This document shows positions 9,098 to 18,436 of a stretch of 20,076 nucleotides of DNA, piece by piece (position 1 is the first letter of the stretch; each line of letters opens with the position of its first letter). The notes under the pieces are model-generated. The model saw nothing but the letters and a program-made list of their open reading frames with translations, was not told the origin of the DNA and did no database searches. The position numbers and the translations under genes are program-made. Origin of the DNA: Hofstenia miamia (taxonomy: Eukaryota; Xenacoelomorpha; Acoela); NCBI GenBank assembly GCA_004352715.1, contig SCFE01000002.1, positions 2,267,315-2,287,390 of the forward strand, in the 5' to 3' direction.

Positions 9098-9331
9098 AAT
9101 GTATTTATTTTCACGAAGAATTTTAAGATCAATTGAATAAAAAGCTTTAGAAAGATCAATGCATGCTATGCCTACACATTCATTATTATCTAAGCAATTT
9201 AGTCAGGGCTCATTTGATGAAGAGAAGTAATTTACGCAGCGTTTCATGACTAATTGAAATTTGTTCTTTGGAATAAGCTTTATAATGTGATGATATGTCT
9301 TTTTTACTGGGATATTGGTAAACAAAAACAT
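9098..9331 (-). pseudogene. non-LTR reverse transcriptase fragment, motif A
   Basis: This is a 78-codon minus-strand frame interrupted by only one TGA. It contains IPKNKFQLVMKRCV, equivalent to the 'NQFGFRKGRS' block, then SSSNEP, the stop, LNCLDNNECVGIACIDLSKAF and YSIDLKILREN. The last part is the reverse transcriptase motif A (IDLSKAFDSIDHKILL) with its catalytic Asp preserved and DSID changed to YSID. The frame ends at TAG 9097-9095, where the similarity also fades. The expected continuation up to the VPQG block (about 35-40 codons) is displaced by roughly 720 bp. A Jockey/CR1-like LINE is likely. Confidence 0.8.
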
Positions 9332-9391
9332 AACATCATAACTAACAAAAAATTTATCTTTTATATTTGAATCAAATGAATTTGATATATA

Positions 9392-9787
9392 CCGGGTGTT
9401 CCAAAAGTTTTAGTATAGAAAATAAAAAAAATGTTACAATAGATAACATATGATTCATGTACTTGAAATACAAAAACATGATTTATGTCCAACGTTAAAA
9501 GGAACGTTAGAAGAAACGCTTAGACAATTATGAAAAGTTCATTGACACAACAATTCGTTTATTCGAAGACCCCGCCTTCTGCATCATGACAGAAATGCAG
9601 AAATGAATCCTTTGCTGGAAATTTCTCATTTAATCACGATATTGTTTTAGTGGAATAGCATGAAAATTTGCTTCAATTGCTTGTCTCAAATCTTTCAAGC
9701 TTGCAAAACGATGATTGTTTTCAAAAACCAATGACTTGAGGTAGGACCAACACCAATAATCGCAAGGAGTCAAATCGGGACTCCTTG
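9392..9787 (-). mobile_element. Tc1/mariner-like element, right half, entering assembly gap
   Basis: The element end CCGGGTGTTCCAAAAG starts at 9392, directly after a TA dinucleotide (9390-9391), as expected for Tc1/mariner insertion. The 3' part of a transposase lies inward on the minus strand. The opposite end and the N-terminal half would lie within or beyond the N run starting at 9788, so the element's length is unknown. Confidence 0.6.
9559..9787 (-). pseudogene. Tc1/mariner-superfamily transposase, C-terminal fragment
   Basis: On the minus strand the frame enters from the gap with RSPDLTPCDYWCWSYLKS, the block holding the third catalytic acidic residue in this superfamily (SPDL.P.D..LW..LK). 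It continues LVFENNHRF, LKDLRQAIEANFHAIP and YRD. A TAA follows, then MRNFQQRIHFCIS. A +1 shift leads to DAEGGVFE and a natural stop, matching the 'R...C....GGHFE' tail of these proteins. One nonsense codon and one frameshift make it a pseudogene. The first two catalytic Asp residues would be in the gap, so D34 and D37 subtypes cannot be separated. Confidence 0.7.
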
Positions 9788-10087
9788 NNNNNNNNNNNNN
9801 NNNNNNNNNNNNNNNNNNNNNNNNNNNNNNNNNNNNNNNNNNNNNNNNNNNNNNNNNNNNNNNNNNNNNNNNNNNNNNNNNNNNNNNNNNNNNNNNNNNN
9901 NNNNNNNNNNNNNNNNNNNNNNNNNNNNNNNNNNNNNNNNNNNNNNNNNNNNNNNNNNNNNNNNNNNNNNNNNNNNNNNNNNNNNNNNNNNNNNNNNNNN
10001 NNNNNNNNNNNNNNNNNNNNNNNNNNNNNNNNNNNNNNNNNNNNNNNNNNNNNNNNNNNNNNNNNNNNNNNNNNNNNNNNNNNNNNN
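9788..10087. other. assembly gap (300 N)
   Basis: This is a run of exactly 300 N, inside the Tc1/mariner-like element on the left and followed by (TA)n on the right. The round size suggests an estimated or nominal gap. Translated frames across it are meaningless. Confidence 0.99.
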
Positions 10088-10307
10088 TATATATATATAA
10101 TTTAATTGGGTTAAAGAAACTACACAGAAAACAATAGGCAAAGCTTAAAATTTCAAAATTAATTCAAATTATCAAATTATTACATGCGCATTTCTTAAAT
10201 GTTTTGTAACACTATTATAAAAAATTAAAATAGACAATAAGCTCTAAGTAAATTTTGCATTAAGTTCATTTTTGTTAAGCAAATCTCCTACATTTTTATC
10301 TCTTCAG

Positions 10308-10432
10308 AATTGATGGACAGTGAGCGCCAGGTCAAGTCTCTTCAAGCTGAACTGAATACTCAACATGTTGTGTACCAAAAGATGGAAATGAGAATGCTAG
10401 AATCAACTGTTGCAAGAATGTTATATAGCTAA
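10308..10432 (+). CDS. possible exon with coiled-coil segment, unassigned
   Basis: A good acceptor (TTTTTATCTCTTCAG, ending 10307) is followed by two bases and then 40 codons to TAA. They read LMDSERQVKSLQAELNTQ, then VVYQKMEMRMLESTVARMLYS. The heptad-like spacing of Leu, Val and Met with many Glu, Gln and Lys suggests a coiled coil. No convincing donor precedes the stop, so it would be a terminal exon or a broken internal one. AAATAAAA at about 10557 could serve as a polyadenylation signal. I do not recognise the family, and the segment could be a remnant of a mobile-element protein. Confidence 0.35.
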
Positions 10433-10616
10433 ATTTATTGAACTCAAATGGCCAAATCGGAAGAAGCTAACCTTATGGGCCTTGTAAATGTAGCGGATAG
10501 GATTTTGTCGAGTATTCGATCTTTAATTATGGATGCCCTACAATATAATCTGTGCAAATAAAACCACACTATATTCCTTAATATAATAAAGGCATTAATA
10601 AAATCCGTTCCGTAGC

Positions 10617-10642
10617 NNNNNNNNNNNNNNNNNNNNNNNNNN
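10617..10642. other. assembly gap (26 N)
   Basis: A short run of 26 N separates the possible coiled-coil exon region from the coding-like stretch at 10645. Confidence 0.99.
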
Positions 10643-10644
10643 AA

Positions 10645-10746
10645 CTGAAGTTCCAAATAATTTTTGAAGATGTGTTTGCTAATTTTTTACCCTACGCTGA
10701 CCAGAAGACTCAACAACTGGCATTAGGCACTGAATCAATAGGATAG
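10645..10746 (+). other. short coding-like frame, unassigned
   Basis: Immediately after the 26-N gap a plus-strand frame of 33 codons runs to TAG. It reads LKFQIIFEDVFANFLPYAD and then QKTQQLALGTESIG. Composition and codon texture look more protein-like than the surrounding AT-rich sequence. Its start is hidden by the gap. It may be part of the same remnant as the segment at 10308-10432, but no family is recognised. Confidence 0.25.
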
Positions 10747-11257
10747 AACTGGAACTAGTTATAAATTTCTTCAAAAATTATAATAATTAATATTTGTTTC
10801 TATTAAGACATAGTCTATGACTAAGGTTGGCCAGTGGCACGGAACAACTTTTCATTAGCTGGGCACGGCACATTTATTACCTAACATAATAACTAATTAA
10901 GAAGACTTTCACTGCTTAAATTATAAAATTTAGAGAAGTTTTTTCTGGAATGCTACCACTGAGTTGGCATGATGTTGTTATATTTTGATGTAAATTAGGT
11001 TCTTACAGATTAGGTTTCATTGTAATATGAGCTAAGCATCCGTATTGGATAATCTTTAAATCTATATATGGAATTTTACATATTCTAATAATTTTGAAAA
11101 TCATATACCATCAAATTTTGTAGCATTTAATGAGTCACGATAACAACACATAACACGGATAATACAGGATAATACCGCAGGAGGGTCATTTATTTCTTGA
11201 ATGATGAACCAATGTACAGCTAGGCGTATAGAATTTACTCAAATTCAAAATCATTAG
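10747..11257. other. AT-rich stretch, nothing recognised
   Basis: No coding potential, repeats with clear termini or RNA-like folds stand out here. Confidence 0.5.
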
Positions 11258-11558
11258 CATTTCAATAAAAAGAAATTTGACAAGAATCCATGCAGTTCGT
11301 CTAATTATGAAATAGATTTTATGATAAATGAAATATACAGCCCTAATATCAGTCCTGATTCAGAAACCTAATATGCTCGTGAAAAAATGCTTCGTACAAC
11401 TGTCAGTAGAACTCTATCAAAGAGGCTACGTTTGATTCTTGGGTAACTCGGCGCATGCAGAAAATAATAAGTAATGGTAGCAATATAAAATTACCTGATT
11501 TATCAAATCGGACCATTAAAGAATTGCAGTATTCGCCAAATGTCCAAATGAAACAGTG
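11258..11558 (+). pseudogene. degenerate coding remnant, family unknown
   Basis: A plus-strand frame reads FNKKKFDKNPCSSSNYEIDF, then MINEIYSPNISPDSET. After a TAA at 11369-11371 it continues YAREKMLRTTVSRTLSK. A one-base shift near 11420 leads to EATFDSWVTRRMQKI, then ISNGSNIKLPDLSNR and TIKELQYSPNVQMK, ending at a TGA that overlaps a possible donor (CA then GTGAGA, at about 11554). About 100 codons of plausible protein with one nonsense codon and one frameshift suggest a decayed gene or transposon ORF. I cannot assign it to a family. Confidence 0.4.
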
Positions 11559-12199
11559 AGAAAGAGAGCATATTATTAGCAATACCCTTTGCATGCTTTC
11601 ATATTCTAAGGTTAACAATGATAGACAGATGAATATATAGATAGAGATGTACAAGATTAATACAAATACAAATACATAATTCCCTTAATAATATCATTAA
11701 CAAAATTATAAAAAATATTTATTAAGTTTTACAGAAATTACACTTTTAAGCAGAAAAAGAATGTAAATTATAGAATACAATAGCAATAAATATAAAAACA
11801 TTTAACAAAAAAATTTTTCTCTATTAACTCTGTTTGGAAGTCATGATACTCTGCTTTACTTATGAATGAGATAGTTAAGGATTATTAGTAAATAATTTTG
11901 TAACCAGTAGACAAAAAAATATAAATCGTTTTAACATTAACGCGATAAAATTTTGACCACTCAAGGTTATCTTTTAGTTAGTTGAAAATTTCTTCTAAAA
12001 TGTATTGCTGTACCCGAAGTGCTTAAAAATATTAGATATTTTATAGGTATTGAAAATGTCGATTTTTTAAAAAAGTTCGGGAAATCAGTTAGTCTTAAAG
12101 CTCATGAGAGCAACACCTAGCATTAACTGCAACAACAATAGTAAAATTAGCACTGTCAATACAACTAAAAAATGTCTATCATTAAGAAAATATCATGCA
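11559..12199. other. AT-rich stretch, nothing recognised
   Basis: There are many A- and T-runs and no recognisable gene or element. The frame at 11403-11654 on the minus strand is partly the shadow of the plus-strand remnant. Confidence 0.5.
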
Positions 12200-12712
12200 T
12201 TTACCAATTGACAAAAATGGGAAGAAATCCGAAATTATTTGCGAAATCTTAGGATAAAATTTTTATTTCCAAAGACCCAGCGCGGCAACAGCCATAAAAC
12301 CTGTCAATTTTTAACAGAAGAGTAGAATTTGGCCACCATGAAGGGCTAGCATAGATAACATTGCTAAAAACACAAGCACGAATCAGGTTAGCATTAACTG
12401 AAACATTTGTATGAAAGGAACATTGTTTTTAATTTAAACAATGCTTTTTCCTGGGTTTTCAAGCTCGGAATTCCATGACGAGATCAGTTTAAGGAAGAAT
12501 CCACAATCAAGCCAAGGTCTTTGACAATTTCACTTAATGGTAGCTATATATTTTCAACAAAGATTTTAACTTGTTGCTTGGAGCAAAACACAATAATGTG
12601 AGAATTGGGAAATTGATAGTCATTCCGTTTTGACGATTTCAATTAATAATTCAACAATATCCATATTCAAATCATCAGGATCCTAAGAAAACAGTTTCTA
12701 CTTATGAAGATA
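12200..12712 (-). pseudogene. LINE reverse transcriptase, thumb and 3' region
   Basis: The minus strand carries, across several frames, the ordered landmarks that follow the catalytic box of LINE reverse transcriptases. They are DPDDLNMDIVELLIEIV, then SHIIVF, VKIFVENI, LPLSEIVKDLGLIVDSSLN, SLKTQEKALFKLKTMF, LIRACVFSNVIYASPSWWPN and LLLKIDRFYGCC. KDLG.I.D..L matches the 'v..v..YkdLGv.lD..L.f..H' block, and LIRACVFSNVIYASPSWW matches the 'lv.alv.s.l.Ya..vW' block. At least four stops and two frameshifts break it. It may or may not belong to the same family as the fragments at 8.2-9.3 kb; the two do not overlap, so this cannot be tested by eye. Confidence 0.75.
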
Positions 12713-13806
12713 GGCAGCCCAAACCACTTTACGTGCTGTGCAGAAAGTCAGGGGCTACGATGCTGAAGTTAATGTGTTATAGGCATTAAAAATTTTCACT
12801 TTACACGATATAAATTTAAAAAATTCTCGGGCAGCTTGAGCTTAAATTCTATTTTGTGTTAATAGTTATAAAATTTATATAAGAATTTAGCTTATGTAAG
12901 ACTTGAACTGCACTAATTCAGCTTAGATCTCCTCAATATATTGAGCTATTCATAGTGCATTTCATAAAGAGTCTATTTGGTTTCACATAAATAGTGCAAT
13001 GATCGCAAGAACTCCATAAGCTTTCCACAAGTATAAAAATGTTAGATTTGTACAACTCAGTTAATTGGTTCATTCAAAATTTACATTGTAGGTTACTTTA
13101 CAATGAAAAAGTTGAAAACCATATAAAAGGGAAGAGTTTGAAGATTAGGATAATAAGGTTGAGGTGGAGCAATTGTGTACTCAGAAAACTTAATTCACGT
13201 TAATATTAAGTTAAAACAAAGAAAAAATAATTCAGTGCTCCATAAAAAGCAGCATACATTTTATAGAGTTTCACAAATGCTTTTCATTTGGAATAAATTT
13301 CTTACAGCAAAAAATAAAAATAGGGTTAAATACTAAGATAAGAAAATATGTCAGTAAATTGTGATGGATATGTAAATTAAGTTTAATTGTATTCCACATA
13401 CCTGCAAATTCAATAATATTAATATGTTTGCCTATACCTTATACGTCAAAATTTATATTTATTGTAAACAAATATTGTTTAATTGTTTAAATAATTTGAT
13501 TTAATTCTAGAATATATCGTTCAATTATTAATAAATAATTACTTATGTACATATCAATGTAATTTTAGTTATTTCAAAGTTTTCATGAAGCGGCATCTTG
13601 AGCATTAACCAGATGATGTTATAGTGGGCTCTCCAAGTTTAAAGTAGGGTTGGACTCCCCGTGCTTACAGTAGGGGTGGACTCCACAACATTTTAACAAT
13701 AGAGGCTAGTATGTGTGTTTTTTGATTGCCTCTGAAGTGAGTTTGGGCAGATTTTGTTTGTTTGTTTGTTATAATATTTTAAATAATAACATATAATGAA
13801 GTATAC
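12713..13806. other. AT-rich stretch with short repeats
   Basis: I recognise no gene. Near 13646-13692 a GTAGGGTTGGACTCCCC-like unit is repeated as GTAGGGGTGGACTCCAC, a two-copy tandem motif. A (GTTT)n run lies at 13756-13770, just before the assembly gap. Confidence 0.5.
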
Positions 13807-14806
13807 NNNNNNNNNNNNNNNNNNNNNNNNNNNNNNNNNNNNNNNNNNNNNNNNNNNNNNNNNNNNNNNNNNNNNNNNNNNNNNNNNNNNNNNNNNNNNN
13901 NNNNNNNNNNNNNNNNNNNNNNNNNNNNNNNNNNNNNNNNNNNNNNNNNNNNNNNNNNNNNNNNNNNNNNNNNNNNNNNNNNNNNNNNNNNNNNNNNNNN
14001 NNNNNNNNNNNNNNNNNNNNNNNNNNNNNNNNNNNNNNNNNNNNNNNNNNNNNNNNNNNNNNNNNNNNNNNNNNNNNNNNNNNNNNNNNNNNNNNNNNNN
14101 NNNNNNNNNNNNNNNNNNNNNNNNNNNNNNNNNNNNNNNNNNNNNNNNNNNNNNNNNNNNNNNNNNNNNNNNNNNNNNNNNNNNNNNNNNNNNNNNNNNN
14201 NNNNNNNNNNNNNNNNNNNNNNNNNNNNNNNNNNNNNNNNNNNNNNNNNNNNNNNNNNNNNNNNNNNNNNNNNNNNNNNNNNNNNNNNNNNNNNNNNNNN
14301 NNNNNNNNNNNNNNNNNNNNNNNNNNNNNNNNNNNNNNNNNNNNNNNNNNNNNNNNNNNNNNNNNNNNNNNNNNNNNNNNNNNNNNNNNNNNNNNNNNNN
14401 NNNNNNNNNNNNNNNNNNNNNNNNNNNNNNNNNNNNNNNNNNNNNNNNNNNNNNNNNNNNNNNNNNNNNNNNNNNNNNNNNNNNNNNNNNNNNNNNNNNN
14501 NNNNNNNNNNNNNNNNNNNNNNNNNNNNNNNNNNNNNNNNNNNNNNNNNNNNNNNNNNNNNNNNNNNNNNNNNNNNNNNNNNNNNNNNNNNNNNNNNNNN
14601 NNNNNNNNNNNNNNNNNNNNNNNNNNNNNNNNNNNNNNNNNNNNNNNNNNNNNNNNNNNNNNNNNNNNNNNNNNNNNNNNNNNNNNNNNNNNNNNNNNNN
14701 NNNNNNNNNNNNNNNNNNNNNNNNNNNNNNNNNNNNNNNNNNNNNNNNNNNNNNNNNNNNNNNNNNNNNNNNNNNNNNNNNNNNNNNNNNNNNNNNNNNN
14801 NNNNNN
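13807..14806. other. assembly gap (1000 N)
   Basis: A run of exactly 1000 N is followed by (AT)11 at 14807-14828. The size is probably nominal. Confidence 0.99.
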
Positions 14807-14828
14807 ATATATATATATATATATATAT

Positions 14829-15807
14829 GTATTTAGGTTCGCGATCACATTCTTTAAAGGTATGTATCGTTTGTTGCAGGATAGGACTGAATACTTTAAC
14901 CTTTTAAAAATTTAGCAATAATAGTTGCACTTTCAGTGGTTAAAGTATTTGGTGAAGGCTTCTGCAGTTCTGTTAAGCCAAACGCGCCCTGTGTAGAAAC
15001 CTCATGGGTGGTGCAGGAAAATCTACACTATTAATATTTCATTTATACGTTTTATGCAATTAACATTTCTCATTGCCTGGGGACAATGAGTGAGGTTAGC
15101 CATCTCATGAAACCCCTGCCTTTGAACAGTTAATAATAGAGGAGGGGAATCAGGAATCTACTAAGATTTGTTTATAATGTTTTATTTAGTAGATGCACTA
15201 CAATTACACCAAACAGTTGTGAAATGGTATCACACCCATATCTTGTTAATAAGCGCTTGGGAATTTATTAATTAAAAACTTTAATTTCATATCAGTAGAC
15301 TTTACAAATCCTTCAGTGAAAATCCGTAGTGTATCACTTAAATCGTATTTCTTTTTAAATATTTAATCCAAAGTATATATGAAGCTACAATGTAATATTT
15401 AGAAACTGATTTTGTTTCACTGTTTAAATACCACGCATTTGCAGTGCATCCCGTCCTTTAACTTTTTACTTTAAAGCTAGTTATGTCAAGTTGCAGCTAG
15501 ATGATTAATTTTTCAGTGTTAACTTCATCTATTTATTTTGAACGGTACATTCCATATGTCCATTCTAGTGTATACATTTTAAGAACCTTATTATGCTTCT
15601 TCATTGATGTATGCTTTGGTTTACATACATATCTCCTTTAGAGGTAAGCTTTGTTATTTTGTTATTAAAATATCTTATCGTAGATCTATGCAGCATGAAT
15701 ATTAGTTTGTGATGCAATTCTTTACTTATAATTATAAATTTCTTTATTTTGTAATTATAAATGTTTATTAATTAATTGCCGCTTTGAATCAGTAATTGAT
15801 ATGTTGA
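14829..15807. other. non-coding stretch, nothing assigned
   Basis: A somewhat less AT-rich part (about 14940-15170) contains a short hairpin CTCATTG / CAATGAG around 15069-15090. TAATTATAAAT occurs twice near 15727-15761. No reading frame or element terminus is recognised. Confidence 0.5.
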
Positions 15808-16071
15808 TTATAATCTTCCCAGTGATGGAAAAACACAATTCCTATTAAACTTATCTGAACAGGACTTGTCAGAAATTCTGCTCATTGCAATGCCACAACG
15901 TTCACATTGGAATCCATTTGCGATTAAATTGTGGTCTTGACAAAATCGCACTGCTCTTTCTCCCACCCTACCTGCAATAGCAAACAAATCAAAAAGAGAA
16001 AATCCTCTAGGATGTGCCATATTAAGAACTAAATCACCATTACAAATGTATATAAAAGACAATTCTGCCAA
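15808..16071 (-). pseudogene. Merlin (IS1016/ISXO2-like) transposase N-terminal fragment
   Basis: This 87-codon minus-strand frame holds FSLFDLFAIAG, then ERAVRFCQDHNLI, then NGFQCERCGIAMSRISDKS and FNRNC. The order of FSLFDLF, a helix ending in F(C/L)Q.HNL(I/L), a C..C zinc pair, and a following D(G)(Y/F).(W)(R)C resembles the N-terminal zinc ribbon of Merlin transposases. The C-terminal DDE catalytic domain is absent: the frame stops at 15808 and nothing similar follows on that strand. ATGGCACATCCTAG at 16019 is an alternative initiator closer to the similarity. The fragment ends about 45 bp from the start of the LTR at 16116. Confidence 0.5.
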
Positions 16072-16115
16072 TATAAAAATAGGTTCTCAAATAAATTAGT
16101 GAAAATATGAAATCA

Positions 16116-16765
16116 TGTAGCATAATCCAACAATTAGAGCTGCAAAACAAAAAGAAATTAGTCAGAGAAGATTAATGTCGAATTCAATGACGATTAAAAA
16201 CAGTTTTAATTGTAAACTAGAATCAATTTATGTTTAGCATCATTAATTTTGTATATTGCAACTAAAAAACAACATTTACCAAATAGTATCTGTCAAAACC
16301 ATTTTGGCAAAACGAAAAGGAGCGATAACGCTTCCATTATTTTTCAGCCATCTTGGCAGACGATTTAAAATTCAAAATCGACAGGTACTTTTGGATTAGA
16401 AACTATAAATAGCGTAAAATCCATTAGAGAAACTGTTGAAGTAAATTCTTCGAAAATCTTATCTTTAGATTTAATTCGGTTTGCATATTATTAAACGATG
16501 TCAAGCTAAACGGTTGATGCATTAGTAGTGGCGAGGGCACACATAGGGAGCGATTCGAGGGTCCTTGATCCAAGCCACGAAACTGCATATACGTTAGGGG
16601 TACAATTAGGAGTTTTTCTCCGTTTAGCTGACTACTGATTCATTCATTAACATGTATGCAATAATGAAAACTCAGAGAAATGGTTGGATAATGAGCGTAG
16701 GTTATTATATTTTATATTAACTAGACAGCTTAAGTGACCTATAAATAGACTGATAATGAGACCCA
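16116..16765 (+). repeat. 5' LTR (left direct repeat)
   Basis: It begins TGTAGCATAATCCAA, matching the right copy at 14 of 15 positions, and shares ordered blocks with it. These are GCTGCAAA, CAGCCATNTTGGCAGA, CAGGTACTTTT, TATAAATAG, AAATTCTTCG, GGGTCCTTG, CACGAAAC-GCA and TTAGGAGTTTTTC, then ACATGTATG. The right boundary is blurred: similarity fades near 16765, where the piggyBac coding sequence begins. Confidence 0.7.
16404..16412 (+). promoter_or_regulatory. LTR TATA box
   Basis: TATAAATAG lies 288 bp into the left repeat and is conserved at nearly the same offset in the right copy despite general divergence. It would define the U3/R boundary about 25-30 bp downstream. Confidence 0.55.
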
Positions 16766-16766
16766 A

Positions 16767-18153
16767 ATTACCGCCGTGATTGATTCTGAGATGGCCGCCT
16801 TTGTGAGGATGTTTCCACAAGTCTTTGTCGATCATTTGGTGGAACAAACTAATCTTTATGCCTCTTTATCCAATGAAAACTTCAATCCTGTGACAACCAG
16901 TGAAATGCTTACCTTCATTGGAATCTTGTATCTCACAGGTTATGTGAGACTAACAGCATGAGATATGTACTGGGAAAGGTCGGCAGATACACATCAAAGC
17001 TTTGTTTCTGATGCAATGCAACGTGAAAGATTCAGAGAAATCTTCCATTACATTCACTTGGCCAATAACATGAGAATGGACAATGACAAGTACTACAAAG
17101 TGAGACCAATCTTTCTTGTTCTGAATGAAGCTTTCAAGTCATGTGCAGCTTATGCAGATTTCAGTGTCGACGAAAGTATCATTCCATATTTTGGTAAACA
17201 TGGCACGAAACAGTTTATCTGAGGTAAGCCTATACATTTCAGTTTCAAATTGTGGTGCCTCACTTCAAAAGATGGCTATCTGGTTCATGCAGAGCCGTAT
17301 ATTGTGGTAGCCATACAAATATGCCAACCACAGGCATGTGTCAGGGATCTGATGTCTCCTTGGTTTGATTGAGAAATCTCAGGTTGTCAATCAAGGTTGT
17401 ACTGTAGCTCTTGACAATCTATTCACTTCCCTGCCATTACTAGATAAGTTGACAGAAATGGGCATAAGTGGAACCAGTACATTTTGAGACAACCAGTTAC
17501 AGAAGGCTCCTGTTTCGTCTAAGAAAGAAACTGAAAGAAAATGTAGAGGAGCTTTTGAAAGTGTCAATGATGGATCTAATCTTTTGGTTTGTTTGAATGA
17601 CAATAAAGTAGTCACAATTGATACTAATTATATACCATCTGCTCTGACGAAACTTGTGTGCCATTTCTCAAAGAAGGAATGAAAAACACTAGAGGTTCTG
17701 ATGCCACTTCCTCTACAGGTTTACAATGAGAAGATGGATGGTGTAGATATCTTTGATCAGTTTGTTGCAACATACTGTATTCAGATGCGATCAAAGAAAT
17801 GGTGGTGGCCCTTCCTTAGTTGGGGATTGACAGCTGCCATGGTGAAAGCATGGCTGTTGTATCAATGTGTGCGAGATAGAAAGCTATCACTTCTTACTTT
17901 TCATCGCCAAATAGTCCAACACCTTGTTTCAACGAATGGTAGTCTGCCCAATGTCCCAGGTAGGCCTTCAACAGTGCAAGGCTCTGCAGCAACAGCACTG
18001 CGAGTCTCACAATTTGGTAATCACAACCTGATTCATGGTTTGTCAAGATATTGCCACTGCAAGCAATGCGGTAATGAAACAACTTTCAAGTGTTCTCTCT
18101 GTAAAGTATCTTTGCATGTTGAGTGCCAAACCCTATATCATTCACAATGTTGA
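16767..18153 (+). pseudogene. piggyBac transposase, 5'-truncated and degenerate
   Basis: The similarity starts at VFVDHLVEQTNLYA (typically about residue 100-150 in family members) and runs to the natural end. Landmarks in order are MLTFIGILYLTGY, MQRERFREIFHYIHL, ADFSVDESIIPYFGKHGTKQ (first catalytic Asp), GKPIHFSFKLWCLTSKDGYL, TVALDNLFTSLPLL (second Asp), MDGVDIFDQFVATY (third), RSKKWWWPFLSW, and a C-terminal Cys-rich finger CHCKQCGNETTFKCSLC...C. Breaks are TGA at 16959, 17220, 17485 and 17680, a 2-base insertion near 17300 and a 1-base loss near 17361. All four stops sit where Arg (CGA) is plausible. There is no N-terminal region between the LTR and this sequence. A polyadenylation signal AATAAA follows at about 18166. 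The gene cannot make an active protein. Confidence 0.9.
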
Positions 18154-18436
18154 TGTTGCATGTGTAAATAAACTATTCACCTTTGTATTGAAGTGCATTT
18201 ATAGAAAATAATAGAGATGTTTTACTCAATACATTATAGTAGTTTTATGAAATTTTTTGAAGTTTGTTCACTCTACCAGTGATTGGCAACAATTGTTGCC
18301 AACAAAATAAAGTCCCTGGTTTGTAAAAAAATGAATATTTTTGCTAAATATCACTTTAACTATTCTAGTTATCACTATTTTCATATAATAAAACAAATAA
18401 ATTCATAGAAAAAAAATTTCACATTTAATGAGTTAA
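18154..18436 (+). mobile_element. piggyBac 3' untranslated and terminal region
   Basis: Between the transposase stop and the gag remnant lie AATAAA (about 18166), a perfect 20-bp palindrome at 18283-18302, a T/A-rich tract, and TTAATGAGTTAA ending at 18436. Read inward on the minus strand, the end is TTAA then CTCATTAAATGTGAAA, a plausible though unproven piggyBac terminus abutting its TTAA target. The gag-like frame resumes immediately afterwards. Confidence 0.5.
18283..18302. repeat. perfect 20-bp palindrome
   Basis: TTGGCAACAATTGTTGCCAA is its own reverse complement with no mismatch. It sits about 130 bp inside the presumed piggyBac 3' end, where subterminal inverted repeats or transposase-binding sites occur in this family. 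Confidence 0.9.

Noticed and set aside
9770-10141. Long open frames on both strands across the 300-N gap
   Set aside because: They consist of ambiguous codons and are not real coding evidence.
10444-10616. Minus-strand frame with LYCRASIIKDRILDKILS
   Set aside because: It is interrupted by the 26-N gap and no family could be named; not enough to call a gene.
11403-11654. 83-codon minus-strand frame with hydrophobic N-terminus
   Set aside because: It overlaps the better plus-strand coding remnant and has low-complexity Ile/Tyr/Leu composition.
13769-14848. Frames of about 350 codons on both strands
   Set aside because: They are almost entirely the 1000-N gap and (AT)n.
16647-18082. Minus-strand frames at 16647-16847, 17391-17615 and 17894-18082
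   Set aside because: They are antisense shadows of the piggyBac coding sequence and LTR.
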